Origin: an uncultured Victivallales bacterium
GTDB lineage: Bacteria > Verrucomicrobiota > Lentisphaeria > Victivallales > UBA1829
Reading direction: 5' to 3'
DNA: 64,000 nucleotides
Assembly: GCA_944390735.1 (NCBI GenBank)
Contig: CALXRL010000021.1
Coordinates: forward strand, 59,820 to 123,819
In this document: one piece after another, positions 35,037 through 44,679 of the stretch
How the letters are laid out: every line of letters begins with the position of its first letter
Numbering within the stretch: position 1 is the first letter of the stretch
The notes under the pieces: model-generated
What the model was told of the DNA's origin: nothing
The model's input: the letters and a program-made list of their open reading frames with translations, nothing else
Database searches by the model: none
Program-made: the position numbers and the translations under genes

Positions 35037-36716
35037 ATGGATCAATCGGATTATCTGCCGCTTCTGGACCGGGCTCTGCGCTTTGCCGCGGAGCATACGG
35101 ATGAACAGGGGCGCATGGTGGTGGAGGGGGAAATCGACTGCAAGGATTCGGGATGGCTGGTGCTGGGGGGAGTGATTCGTGGAATGGAGGCCGGCTGGGG
35201 GAGCGGAGCGGTGGATCTGAAGAAGTACTGCCGTCTCTGGACTCTGGCGTCGGTGCGGGTGGAGGACCGGCGAAGCGCGTGGACGACCTTTGCCCTGCTG
35301 TATGCTTTATTCCTTTCGGGGGGACGGGAGGGAGAGTTCGCCGCGCTTTTTTCTCCGGAGGAACGGGAGGAGTTTTCCGCATTTCTGCATCAGATTGACA
35401 TGCGTTATCTGATGGAGGCGTCTCGGAACTATTGCGTTGCCGCGGCGCTGATTGAGGAGATGCTGCTCCGATTCGGATGGATCGGGAAAGCGGAAGTGGA
35501 TCCGGATCAGGCAATCGGGCGGATGATGGAGGCGTATCTCGGCGACGGCTTCTTCAACGATGACGATTCCCGGGGGAGCCGGGAGGATCGGAGAATTGAT
35601 GCTTACAGCGCTGAAATCATCGGACTTCTGCTGCACTATGATGAACTGTTTGATTTCCGGAGCCGATGGCATGAACGTATTGTTTTGATTCTGAAAGAGT
35701 TCTGTGAATCCGGCCGCTATCTGATCGACCGCAGCGGAGAACTGGCCAAATGGGGCCGTTCGCTGCGGGGGGAGGCGGAAAGCAAAAAGGTGTTCCTGTG
35801 GGAGTATGCCTCGAAATGGAATCTGGTGGATGGACGGGAGGCGGATGGCGCGGAGGAAGCTCTGACCTCCTTTTTCTCTCTCTACGGCATTTCCGCGGAG
35901 GGAGAGATTTTCCGCGACAAGGGGGAAAACCGGGGAATCTGGGATGAATATACAACCCATGTTCAGGCACAAGGGTATGGAATTTATGGACTTGCGATGG
36001 CTCTTCATGCCTCTTCCTCCCGGCATGGTCCGGTGGAAGAAGTGCTTGCGCGGCGGGAGTCGTTCCTACGATATCTGAAGGGACCCGGAATTCTCTGTGC
36101 GAACTCTTTGGAGACCGGGATGCACTATGTGGTTCCGCTGAAAAACAGAATGACGAAAAATATGTTTTTCTGGCACAACCGGATCACCGGAGAAACGGAC
36201 GTGTCGGTTGACGTGAGTGCAAAATTTCTGCCGCTGCCCTATTTCGGACGGAAGATGCCGGCTCCGTATTCCGGACCGGAGATTCCATTCCTTCCCGTTC
36301 TGCATCTTTCTGGAGGAGAACAGCTTGTACCGCGGAATCTGGAGGTGGTTTCGGAGGAGCCGGAGTGTCGGGAGGGAGAGATTTCGTGTTGTCAGCGCTT
36401 CCATTTCTGCCGCCGGGGGGAGTATGAGCCAGCCGTGGGGGTGTATGCGGATGCTGTTTTAAAATGTCGTTGCGATGGATTGAGTTATGAATTTCATTTT
36501 CATGGAGATCCGCCGGAGGGGTCTCGTCTGGGAATCACTTTTTTCCAGGTGACGGATCCCTCGGTGGAAGTGGAGATTTCATTTGGGAGGGGAGAGAATT
36601 GCTGGGTTTTCTCCCGGGGAGGGGCTTCCATTTACGGTCCGTGGACGGAGGCGCGGAGTGCACTTTTTTCATTCCGTCCGGAAATCCGGTATCAGATGAG
36701 GTGGAGACATGTTTGA
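35037..36716 (+). CDS. Uncharacterised cytoplasmic protein, possible DUF2264-like alpha-barrel
   Basis: 559 residues, no signal peptide. The N-terminal two thirds are helical and rich in W, Y, H and acidic residues (DSGWLVLGG, KWGRSLRGEA, IWDEYTTHVQAQGYGIYGLAM), as in (alpha/alpha)-barrel glycan hydrolases or lyases; the last 200 residues are beta-rich. The GRSL block resembles DUF2264 proteins, but I am not certain. It overlaps the next gene by 8 bases, so it is translationally coupled to a GH42-like hydrolase and probably acts on the same substrate. Confidence 0.65.
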   Translation: MDQSDYLPLLDRALRFAAEHTDEQGRMVVEGEIDCKDSGWLVLGGVIRGMEAGWGSGAVDLKKYCRLWTLASVRVEDRRSAWTTFALLYALFLSGGREGEFAALFSPEEREEFSAFLHQIDMRYLMEASRNYCVAAALIEEMLLRFGWIGKAEVDPDQAIGRMMEAYLGDGFFNDDDSRGSREDRRIDAYSAEIIGLLLHYDELFDFRSRWHERIVLILKEFCESGRYLIDRSGELAKWGRSLRGEAESKKVFLWEYASKWNLVDGREADGAEEALTSFFSLYGISAEGEIFRDKGENRGIWDEYTTHVQAQGYGIYGLAMALHASSSRHGPVEEVLARRESFLRYLKGPGILCANSLETGMHYVVPLKNRMTKNMFFWHNRITGETDVSVDVSAKFLPLPYFGRKMPAPYSGPEIPFLPVLHLSGGEQLVPRNLEVVSEEPECREGEISCCQRFHFCRRGEYEPAVGVYADAVLKCRCDGLSYEFHFHGDPPEGSRLGITFFQVTDPSVEVEISFGRGENCWVFSRGGASIYGPWTEARSALFSFRPEIRYQMRWRHV

Positions 36717-38703
36717 CTGTTTTCGGTATGGGAGTGTTGTTTTGCTGGAGGAGGGGGATTCGGCGGAGAAATTTGCCGGGATCTGTTCGGCGATGGCTTC
36801 GCTGGAAATGAACACGGTGGTCATCTGGCCTCCGGTTTTCTACCGGAAAGGGAAGTGGGATGTTGAAGTGCAGCGGACCTTTCTGAGAACGGCGGCGGAA
36901 TATGATCTCGGAGTGATTGTCGAGCTGACCGGACAGGTCTCCGATCTGGAGTATCTGCCGGACTGGGAGTGGAGACGGGAGTTCGCCGTGGAAAATCCCG
37001 ACGGAACGCCGGCGCTGATGCAGAATGGCCTTGGCGAGCTGAATTATCATCATCCCATGCTTCATGCCCGTTTGCAGACGTTTCTGGAGTTCGTGGTCGG
37101 GGAGTTGAAGGGGGAGCCGGCGCTGCTTGCCTGGGATCTCTGGAACGAAACGCACTTCAAGTCCTTTGATTCATGGACGCTGGATCTCTTCCGGAAGTGG
37201 TTGAAAAACAAGTACGGAAGCATTGAGGCGCTGAATAGCTGCTGGAAAAAATCATATATGGATTTTTCGCAGATCCGTCTGGATCCGGTCACCTGGGGTT
37301 CCATTGTTCCGGATACGGACTGGGAGGAGTTCCGGGTGGAGGATCTGGCGGGGATTCTGACGGATTTTTCGGCCGTTGTCCGGAGGGAGGATCCCTGTCA
37401 TTGGGTGACGGCGGATAATGTGATGAGCAATGCGGTCTGGAGTGAATTCGACCGGGGAACGGATGACTGGCTTGTGGCCGGGGCGGTGGATTGTTTCGGC
37501 ATCTCCTTTTATCCGAAGACGGGAGGACGTCTTTTGAAGGAGAATTCGCCCGGTCTTCGGACCTTTACCTTTGCGGGGGCGGCATCCGCGGGAAAAGGAA
37601 GATTCATGGTGGCGGAGATGCAGAGTCATTGCTATTCGGATCTTTTTCAGCGGGAACGGGTTATGCCGGAAGAGCTTCTCGATTGGAATTTTGAGGCGCT
37701 GTTTCAGGGGGCCTGCGGGTCCATTTTCTGGAAGTGGGAGCCGTTCCGAAGCGGATTTCAGCTCGGCGGACGGGGACTGGTTCTGGCCGACGGTTCCTTC
37801 AGCAGACGGGCGGAGGCGGCAAAACGGTTCGGCGCTTTTTTGAACCAGTATCCCGATGCTTCGCAGCTGACACCCCGGAAGAGCGCCGCGGTACTGTATG
37901 ACCGCCGGACCAATTTCACGGTCAAGGCGATGAACAATCGGATCCGGCATATTGTGGGAGACGATCAGCCGGCGCGGTCGCGTCTTGCCGTTGCTGAGCT
38001 TTGCTTCGAGCGGAATCTGCCGCTTGGAGTCGTGACAGCGGAAACGGTTTGTGACAGCGGAATTCCTTCTGTTTCTCTTTTGTTCATTCCCTTTCAAGTT
38101 ATTATGGATGAATCTCTTGCGAAGTCCGTTGAGACGTTTGTCCTTGCGGGGGGAACGGTGGTTGCCAGTGTGCCTTTCGGGGATGTTTCTCCGAAGGGGC
38201 GTTTGTTTGATTCCTTGCCCGGCGGACCGCTGAATCACTTGACCGGTGTACGAATGACCGATTCCAGAGAGGATTCCCTTTACGGAGAACAACTGGAAGT
38301 CTATGAAATGGAAGTCCTTGATTCCGAGGTGCTTCTTTTATCCGATCAAGGACTTCCCCTTCTCAGTTTCAAACGCTGGGGGAAAGGCGGATTTTTCCTG
38401 GCGGCCGCGGATCTCTGGCACTCCAGGAGGATCGGAAATGAAGTGCTGGATGCTATTCTTGCAAGAGGGTTTCTTCCTTCCCTTCCGCTTGTTGCGGATT
38501 GTCATGTGGAACTGGCATCGGGAAAGGAGTTCGACTATCTCTGGGTGCCGAACTATGACAATGCGGAGTTCTGCCGGATTCGGATGGATTGTTCGGCGGA
38601 GCTGGTGTTTGGAGAAGGAAAACTTGAGATCGGGTCCGGAGAGGTGATTTTGAAACATGCCCGTCAGGCGGTCCTGCGTTTGAGAAAGGAACGGGAGGCA
38701 TGA
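36709..38703 (+). CDS. Cytoplasmic GH42-like beta-glycosidase
   Basis: 664 residues, no signal peptide. A clan GH-A barrel carries DLWNETHFKSF (acid/base Glu) and FMVAEMQSHCY (nucleophile Glu), followed by a GH42 trimerisation-like domain (SVETFVLAGGTVVASVPFGDVSPKG) and a C-terminal beta domain. It likely releases a monosaccharide such as galactose from an imported oligosaccharide. It overlaps the genes on both sides (8 and 4 bases), indicating coupled translation. Confidence 0.82.
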   Translation: MFDCFRYGSVVLLEEGDSAEKFAGICSAMASLEMNTVVIWPPVFYRKGKWDVEVQRTFLRTAAEYDLGVIVELTGQVSDLEYLPDWEWRREFAVENPDGTPALMQNGLGELNYHHPMLHARLQTFLEFVVGELKGEPALLAWDLWNETHFKSFDSWTLDLFRKWLKNKYGSIEALNSCWKKSYMDFSQIRLDPVTWGSIVPDTDWEEFRVEDLAGILTDFSAVVRREDPCHWVTADNVMSNAVWSEFDRGTDDWLVAGAVDCFGISFYPKTGGRLLKENSPGLRTFTFAGAASAGKGRFMVAEMQSHCYSDLFQRERVMPEELLDWNFEALFQGACGSIFWKWEPFRSGFQLGGRGLVLADGSFSRRAEAAKRFGAFLNQYPDASQLTPRKSAAVLYDRRTNFTVKAMNNRIRHIVGDDQPARSRLAVAELCFERNLPLGVVTAETVCDSGIPSVSLLFIPFQVIMDESLAKSVETFVLAGGTVVASVPFGDVSPKGRLFDSLPGGPLNHLTGVRMTDSREDSLYGEQLEVYEMEVLDSEVLLLSDQGLPLLSFKRWGKGGFFLAAADLWHSRRIGNEVLDAILARGFLPSLPLVADCHVELASGKEFDYLWVPNYDNAEFCRIRMDCSAELVFGEGKLEIGSGEVILKHARQAVLRLRKEREA

Positions 38704-39794
38704 GAATGAGTTGTCCTGCTGCTTTCCGAATTGAACCGAACCGGGTATGGCGAACCTATCTGGGAGGTCGGACCCTGGATGAGATTTCCGGAGCGGAACA
38801 TCCGGAGGATTCCCATTTCCCGGAAGATTGGATGGTCTCGACAACTCTTGCGAAAAACGTTGGAAGGGAATATCTTGCGACAGAAGGACTCTCCTCGCTC
38901 TCCTCGTCCGGCAATGGAACGCGTTTTCTGTCGGAATGGCTGGAACTCTTTCCCGTTGAGATCCTTGGAAAACGACATCTTGCTCGATTCGGAAAGAGTG
39001 CCGGTTTTCTGTTGAAATATCTGGATTCTTCGATCCGTCTGCATATGCAGTGTCATCCGACGGTATCGTTTTCCCGCCATTTCCTGAATTCGGAACATGG
39101 GAAGAGTGAAGGATATCTTATTCTGGGGAGTCGTCCGGAAGTCGATCCGTATATTTACCTCGGCTTCCAGCATCTTCCCGAAAGGGCGTTTTTCCGGAAG
39201 GCTGTTCTGGAACAGGATGAAAAGGCGCTTCTGAGCTGTTTTGAGAAAATTCCGGTTCGTCCCGGGGATGTGTTCTTCGTTCCCGGCGGCTTTCCCCATG
39301 CGATCGGAGAGGGAATTTTCATGATTGAGATCATGGAACCCAGTGATTTTGCCGTTCGAATTGAGTTTGAACGCGGCGGTTATGTTCTTCCGGAACAGGC
39401 GCGTTTCATGGGACGCGATGTCGATTTCGCGTTGTCGATGTTCGAGTTCCGGGAGCGGTCCGTGGAAGAGATTCGGCATGAACAGTTTGTGCTTCCGAGG
39501 AGGCTGCCTCTGACGGGGGAGGGAGAGCGTTTTTCTTTGTTCGATTCCAGATATACAAACTGCTTCCGAGTTGAACTCGTTCGGATTCATGGTGTTGCAA
39601 ATCTGGAACACGATGGTTTCCGCGTACTGGTCGTAACGGAAGGCGAAGGAGTTGTGTATGCAGGCAAGGAGACTCTCGGTCTGAAACGATTCGACCGGGT
39701 TCTGATTCCGCATTGGATCGACAGTATCCGTCTCGAAAGCCGGAGAGGAATGACGCTTGCGGTTGCACGGCCCCCGGAAACGGAAAATCTGTAA
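38700..39794 (+). CDS. Class I mannose-6-phosphate isomerase-like protein
   Basis: 364 residues. LHMQCHP provides the Gln and His zinc ligands, HGKSEGYLIL a likely Glu ligand, and VPGGFPHAIGEGIFMIEIMEPSD the third His block of ManA-type cupins. Such enzymes interconvert aldose and ketose 6-phosphates. ATGA overlap with the GH42-like gene shows tight coupling, so it probably handles the sugar that gene releases. The C-terminal cupin is divergent, so the true substrate may not be mannose-6-P. Confidence 0.78.
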   Translation: MRMSCPAAFRIEPNRVWRTYLGGRTLDEISGAEHPEDSHFPEDWMVSTTLAKNVGREYLATEGLSSLSSSGNGTRFLSEWLELFPVEILGKRHLARFGKSAGFLLKYLDSSIRLHMQCHPTVSFSRHFLNSEHGKSEGYLILGSRPEVDPYIYLGFQHLPERAFFRKAVLEQDEKALLSCFEKIPVRPGDVFFVPGGFPHAIGEGIFMIEIMEPSDFAVRIEFERGGYVLPEQARFMGRDVDFALSMFEFRERSVEEIRHEQFVLPRRLPLTGEGERFSLFDSRYTNCFRVELVRIHGVANLEHDGFRVLVVTEGEGVVYAGKETLGLKRFDRVLIPHWIDSIRLESRRGMTLAVARPPETENL

Positions 39795-39879
39795 TTTTCG
39801 TCTGTATTGTTCTCTCACGGGAGATGTTTTTCGGAAAAAAACAACTATGGTATCACAAGAATGAAAAAGAGGTGAACAG

Positions 39880-41145
39880 ATGGAGTGGAAGAAGCATCAG
39901 ATATTCCTTGCGGAACATTTTCTGCAACGACCGGAACTGAAAAGCGGAGAGGATCGGTTTTCAATTCTGCGAAACGGGAACCGGGGAGGAATGGCGGCGC
40001 ATCTGTTCTTTTATCCTCTTGCGGGGGAGCGGGCGCTTCGTTTTTCGGTTTCTGCAAATGCCGCGCCCGGAACGGCTCCGGAATGTTTCGGCGCAATTGT
40101 GAACTGGCTTGATCCAAAGGAGAAAATGCTGGCGCGCGACTATCTGCATCGGAAGGGAGACGAATCTTTTGAGAGGGTTCTTCCGGTTCCCGCGGGTGCT
40201 GCGGCTTTTTCGCTGGAACTGTTCAGCCGCTGGACCTCCGACGATGTTGTCTTTTCAAAACCGGACGTGGAAAGCGCGGAATGGAAATCCCGTCCTGTCC
40301 GGCTGGTGACAACCAAGGTGAATCCTCCGCAGGGAAGTTCCAGGGAAGAAAATCTGAAGTTGATTGCCGGACTGCTGGAGCGCATCGGCACAGAAGTGGA
40401 GAAGCCGGACCTGATTCTGCTGCCGGAAAATCTGAATACGCGCAATGCCGTCCTTTCCGCGGCGGAACGGGTGCAGAGCGCGGATGGAGAGTATTTTCAT
40501 CTGCTCAGCCGGTTTGTCCGGAAATGGAAGACCTGGCTGGTGACGACCTTTGCCGAGATTCAGGACGGCGAGTGTTTCAATACCGCGCTTCTGATCGGTC
40601 GCGATGGAACGCTCGAAGGGAAATATCGCAAAGTTCACCTGACGTTAAGTGAAAGCGAGGCCGGCTTTCTGCCGGGAGACTCCTTCCCGGTTTTCGAGCT
40701 GGATTTCGGACGAATCGGAATCGCAACCTGTTGGGACAACTGGTTCCCGGAGAGTGTCCGGATGCTGCGTTTGAATGGCGCGGAAATCGTTCTGTTTCCG
40801 CTTGCCGGAGACGGCGAACCTCTGCACTGGGAGCATGTCTGGCGGACGCGCGCCATGGATAATGGCGTTTATCTGGCCGCTTCGGTTTCCCAGGGAGAAT
40901 CCGGAATTCCGGTTCCCGCCCGCGTAATCCGTCCCGACGGGAGCGTCTGTGCGGAGACAACGGAGAATCCGGGATATGCCGTCGCGGATCTGGATCTCAG
41001 CGAACGGTTCCTGACCTACTGGCTTTCCGTCGGTCCCGCTCTGGGAGAGGGACCGAGTCTCTATCAGATGGAACGACGTGTCGAGTGCTATCATCCTTCT
41101 GCTGAAATCCAAGGAAAGGAGAGCAATACCCATGAAAGGGGATGA
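39880..41145 (+). CDS. Nitrilase-superfamily carbon-nitrogen hydrolase with N-terminal beta domain
   Basis: 421 residues. The catalytic triad is visible: Glu in LLPENLN, Lys in KYRKVHLT and Cys in ATCWDNWFPES. The first 140 residues form an added beta-rich domain (RFSVSANAAPG, AAFSLELFSRW) not usual in this family. It should hydrolyse an amide or carbamoyl bond in the cytoplasm. It overlaps the SGNH hydrolase start by 14 bases and belongs to the catabolic cluster. Confidence 0.85.
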   Translation: MEWKKHQIFLAEHFLQRPELKSGEDRFSILRNGNRGGMAAHLFFYPLAGERALRFSVSANAAPGTAPECFGAIVNWLDPKEKMLARDYLHRKGDESFERVLPVPAGAAAFSLELFSRWTSDDVVFSKPDVESAEWKSRPVRLVTTKVNPPQGSSREENLKLIAGLLERIGTEVEKPDLILLPENLNTRNAVLSAAERVQSADGEYFHLLSRFVRKWKTWLVTTFAEIQDGECFNTALLIGRDGTLEGKYRKVHLTLSESEAGFLPGDSFPVFELDFGRIGIATCWDNWFPESVRMLRLNGAEIVLFPLAGDGEPLHWEHVWRTRAMDNGVYLAASVSQGESGIPVPARVIRPDGSVCAETTENPGYAVADLDLSERFLTYWLSVGPALGEGPSLYQMERRVECYHPSAEIQGKESNTHERG

Positions 41146-42199
41146 TCCTTATATGAAAGTTCACGCCGCGGATGAGCGCGGCATCGTCTGGAGAAGCGCG
41201 GACGACTCCCCCTTTGTTCTGGAGGGATTTTACGGACGCGGGAAAAACGAGCCGTTCCGCCGTCTCTCCGGCGACAACCTTCCGCCCGGGGTGGAAGCCC
41301 ATTGTGTGCAGTCCGCCGGCGGTCAGCTCCGTTTCCGGACCGATTCCCGCAGAATCCTGGTCCGGGCTTCGCTCCGGCTGCGCGACAACGATGCGGATAT
41401 CATGAGCTACGGTCGTCTTGGCTTCGATCTCTATCTCGGGGCGCCGGGCAACTCCGGCTTCATCGGCATTTCCCGTCTGAATTTCGACTCCCTGAGCGGA
41501 TGGACCGCAAGCTACTGTGCTCCTGTCTTTCAAACCGCCGAGCCGGAAGCGGTCATGCGGGAGTTTACTCTTTATTTTCCACTCTATGCTCAGGTCGAAT
41601 CCTTCGGGATCGGGTTCGAGCAGGGCGCCCGTTTCGGAACTCCGACACCCAGAACGGATTCGCGGCCGCTGGTCTGTTACGGCACTTCGATCACGCAGGG
41701 GTGCTGTGCGTCTCGGCCGGGGGTGTGTTATCCGAACCGCCTGTCTCGTTTGCTGAACCGTCCGGTGCTGAACATGGGATTCGCCGGATCGGGCAGGGGG
41801 GAACCGGAAGTCGCGGAACGTCTTGCGGCGATCGAATCGCCGTGCCTCTATCTTCTGGATTACGACCCCAACACCTCTCTGGAGGAACTGGAAAAGACTC
41901 TGGGCGTATTTGTCAGGATTCTGCTGGAACGGCATCCCGATGTGCCGATTTTGACCGTTTCCAAAATTCTCTATCCGGGCGAATCCGCGGAACAGAACCG
42001 AAGATGGGCTGCCATTCATCAAAAGAACCGGGAGCGCTTCCGGCAGGCCGGTTTCCGCAATGTCCATTTTCTCGACGGTTCCACGTTGCTGGGGGCCGAT
42101 CCCGCCGAGTGTATCGCAGACAACTGTCATCCGAACGATCTGGGCTTTTACCGGATGTCGGAGGGACTCTGTTCGGCGCTCCGGCCGCTTCTTGCATAG
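41132..42199 (+). CDS. SGNH/GDSL-type esterase with N-terminal beta-sandwich
   Basis: 355 residues. An N-terminal beta domain (about 1-160) precedes an SGNH hydrolase with block I YGTSITQGCC (nucleophile Ser), block II GFAGSGRGE and block V DNCHPNDLGF (Asp and His). This layout resembles carbohydrate deacetylases or acyl esterases. The ATG at 41132 has AAGGAGAG upstream; another ATG at 41153 is possible. It closes the plus-strand cluster and is convergent with recQ. Confidence 0.85.
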   Translation: MKGDDPYMKVHAADERGIVWRSADDSPFVLEGFYGRGKNEPFRRLSGDNLPPGVEAHCVQSAGGQLRFRTDSRRILVRASLRLRDNDADIMSYGRLGFDLYLGAPGNSGFIGISRLNFDSLSGWTASYCAPVFQTAEPEAVMREFTLYFPLYAQVESFGIGFEQGARFGTPTPRTDSRPLVCYGTSITQGCCASRPGVCYPNRLSRLLNRPVLNMGFAGSGRGEPEVAERLAAIESPCLYLLDYDPNTSLEELEKTLGVFVRILLERHPDVPILTVSKILYPGESAEQNRRWAAIHQKNRERFRQAGFRNVHFLDGSTLLGADPAECIADNCHPNDLGFYRMSEGLCSALRPLLA

Positions 42200-42225
42200 C
42201 TGCCGGGGAGGAGATGGAAGAGCGT

Positions 42226-44589
42226 TTACTTCGACTCTCCGTATTCCCGGATCGCTTCCAGAAACGGACGCACCACAGTCGTGAGCTTTGCGGGGCCGAT
42301 GCCTTTGATTCCCAGCGCTTCTTCCGGAGTTGTCGGCCTCCGCTCCGCCAGTTCGGAAAGCGCCTCGTTGGAAAGAATCAGATAAAGCGGAACATGACGC
42401 TTTTCCGCTAGTCGCGCCCGGATTTGTTTCAGATGCTCGTAGAGATCCGAATCCCTCCCGCCGTTGGAGTGCTCCGTTTTCCGCCCGGGGAGAGACGCTG
42501 CGGCGGCTGCGGTTGCTGCGGATCTTCCCGTCCGTTCCGACCTCGTTTTTCCGGATTCCGGAGGCAGCGCAAGACGAAGCGGTTCCATTCCGGCAAGAAC
42601 ATTGGCGCCGAAACAGGTCAGATCCAGACACGGATATTCCCGGCTCCCGACCCGTTCGACACACCCTGCATCCTCCAGCGCTTTCATATAAAGAAGGATG
42701 CGGTTCTGTTTCCAGCGGCGGAGCCGTCCGAACATTGGAGAGCAATCCAGTCCGCGCTGGGTGATCTCCGGACGACGGGCTCCCGCGAGAATCAGACTCA
42801 GTTTGCCGCGCCCGAGACGACCGGAAAACGCATCAATCGTATGCAGAATCGCCCGGACCGCATCCTCCTCCTCTTCCGAGAGTTCCCGTTCGGTCAGCGG
42901 CTCCGCGGGCGAATGGGTGCAGAGATCACAGTTGCCGCATTTCCAGTGATCGGTATTCTCCCCGAAGTAGGAGACCAGATAGGCCTGCCGACACTCCCGT
43001 GCTCTCGTATAACCGATGACCTCTCCCAGACGCTCCAGCTCAAAATCCCGTTTTTTCCGCAGCTCTTCAAAGTCGAGTTCCGGCTCCTCCTGTTCCGGAT
43101 GCAGAAGCTCAATGGTCTTTCCGGAGAACGGCGTGGCCCAGCGCAGACACTGTCCGTTCAGATTGTTCAGGACCCGTTCCACCTGTTCCACGCTCAGACC
43201 GGCAATGGCGGCAAGCTGTTCGCAGGTGCAGGAGACCGGATGCGTCAGCTCCCATCCGAAATGGCGGATGCAGCGGAAAAGAAAACGGGAACGCTGTGTC
43301 GCCTGCCGCTCATGCAGACGCGCCAGCTCCTCGGGATCCTGCGTAAGAGAGAGAAGTCCCGGCGCCCGGCGGTAGCCCCTGCGAATACATCCTCCGGTTT
43401 CCAGAGCGCTCAGCGCGGCATTCACCTGCGCTTCGGATTTCGCATTCGAAAGACGCGGAAGCAGTTCCTCCGCAGAGAGTTCCAGCTCCGTGGCCTTCTC
43501 CGCCAGCGCCGATTCCAGAAGCGTTTCGTAAAGCTCCCGGATCAGCTCCTCGGAGGGATTGTTCTTGTCGATCAGAAACTCCTGAATGAAACGGTCATTG
43601 TAGGAAAAGAGAAGAACGCATTCGGCGGCTTCGCCATCCCGTCCCGCGCGTCCGGCCTCCTGATAATAGGCCTCCAGCGAACCGGTAAGGTTGTAATGCA
43701 CCACCAGGCGCACATCGGGACGGTCGATGCCCATTCCGAATGCGTTGGTGGCAACCAGCACCGGACAGGGATCGTTCATAAATCGATCCTGTGCCTCGGT
43801 CCGCTTCTCATCGCTCATGCCGGCATGATAGGCGATGAGATCGAACTCCTCCGCAAGCTGTTCCACGGTCTTCCGGGTGGAGGCATAAATGATCGTCGGC
43901 ACCTTTTTCTCCAGCAGACGCTCCAGCAGACGTTTTTTCTCCTCAAGTCCCGAGCACGGCAGAACGGAAAACGAGAGATTCGGCCGCTTGAAGCCCGCGA
44001 CATGCAGTTTCATTCCGGGCCGTCGCAGCTGTTCCAGAATATCCTTGCGCACCTTGCTGGTCGCCGTGGCCGTGAATGCGCAGACCTGCCGGATCGCATA
44101 CCGTTCCGCTATTTCGCCCAGTTTCAGATAGGAGGGCCGGAAGTCGTGACCCCATTGACTGATGCAGTGCGCTTCATCCACAATCATGATTTCCGGAGGC
44201 GTTCGGGAGAGAAAGTCCTGAAAGGAATCCGTCTGGAACCGTTCGGGAGCAACATAGAGAATTTTGACGAATCCCGCCGCCGTATCTTCAAGAATCCGAA
44301 ACTGTTCCCGCATCGGGACCGTGGTGTTGATGTAGGCTGCCGGAATCCCTTTTTCACGAAGAACATCCACCTGATCCTTCATCAGCGAGATCAGGGGGGA
44401 GACCACAATGCCGTAGCCGCCGCAGAGCAGAATCGGCAGCTGATAGCAGAGCGATTTCCCCGCTCCGGTCGGCATTACCACGCAGAGATCCTCTCCCGAC
44501 AGAATCTCCCGGACAATCTCCTCCTGATTGTCCAGAAAAGAGTCAAATCCGAAATACTGTTTGAGTGCGACGGCAATGCGCTGTTCCAT
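42226..44589 (-). CDS. recQ: ATP-dependent DNA helicase RecQ
   Basis: 787 residues. Walker [18 protein letters not shown] box [18 protein letters not shown], motif [12 protein letters not shown], the RQC zinc cysteines (AREC...CGNCDLC), and a C-terminal HRDC domain ([21 protein letters not shown]) are all present. It unwinds DNA 3'-5' in recombination and fork repair. About 90 residues of low-complexity linker separate the RQC and HRDC regions. The ATG at 44589 follows AGGAAGACCC. Confidence 0.95.
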   Translation of the reverse strand: MEQRIAVALKQYFGFDSFLDNQEEIVREILSGEDLCVVMPTGAGKSLCYQLPILLCGGYGIVVSPLISLMKDQVDVLREKGIPAAYINTTVPMREQFRILEDTAAGFVKILYVAPERFQTDSFQDFLSRTPPEIMIVDEAHCISQWGHDFRPSYLKLGEIAERYAIRQVCAFTATATSKVRKDILEQLRRPGMKLHVAGFKRPNLSFSVLPCSGLEEKKRLLERLLEKKVPTIIYASTRKTVEQLAEEFDLIAYHAGMSDEKRTEAQDRFMNDPCPVLVATNAFGMGIDRPDVRLVVHYNLTGSLEAYYQEAGRAGRDGEAAECVLLFSYNDRFIQEFLIDKNNPSEELIRELYETLLESALAEKATELELSAEELLPRLSNAKSEAQVNAALSALETGGCIRRGYRRAPGLLSLTQDPEELARLHERQATQRSRFLFRCIRHFGWELTHPVSCTCEQLAAIAGLSVEQVERVLNNLNGQCLRWATPFSGKTIELLHPEQEEPELDFEELRKKRDFELERLGEVIGYTRARECRQAYLVSYFGENTDHWKCGNCDLCTHSPAEPLTERELSEEEEDAVRAILHTIDAFSGRLGRGKLSLILAGARRPEITQRGLDCSPMFGRLRRWKQNRILLYMKALEDAGCVERVGSREYPCLDLTCFGANVLAGMEPLRLALPPESGKTRSERTGRSAATAAAAASLPGRKTEHSNGGRDSDLYEHLKQIRARLAEKRHVPLYLILSNEALSELAERRPTTPEEALGIKGIGPAKLTTVVRPFLEAIREYGESK

Positions 44590-44679
44590 GGGTCTTCCTG
44601 TCAAAAATTCCGCTTAATATACCATCGGAATGCAAATCTTCAACAGCGCGGGCGGGAAAGTCGCGGAAAAGCCGAGTTT

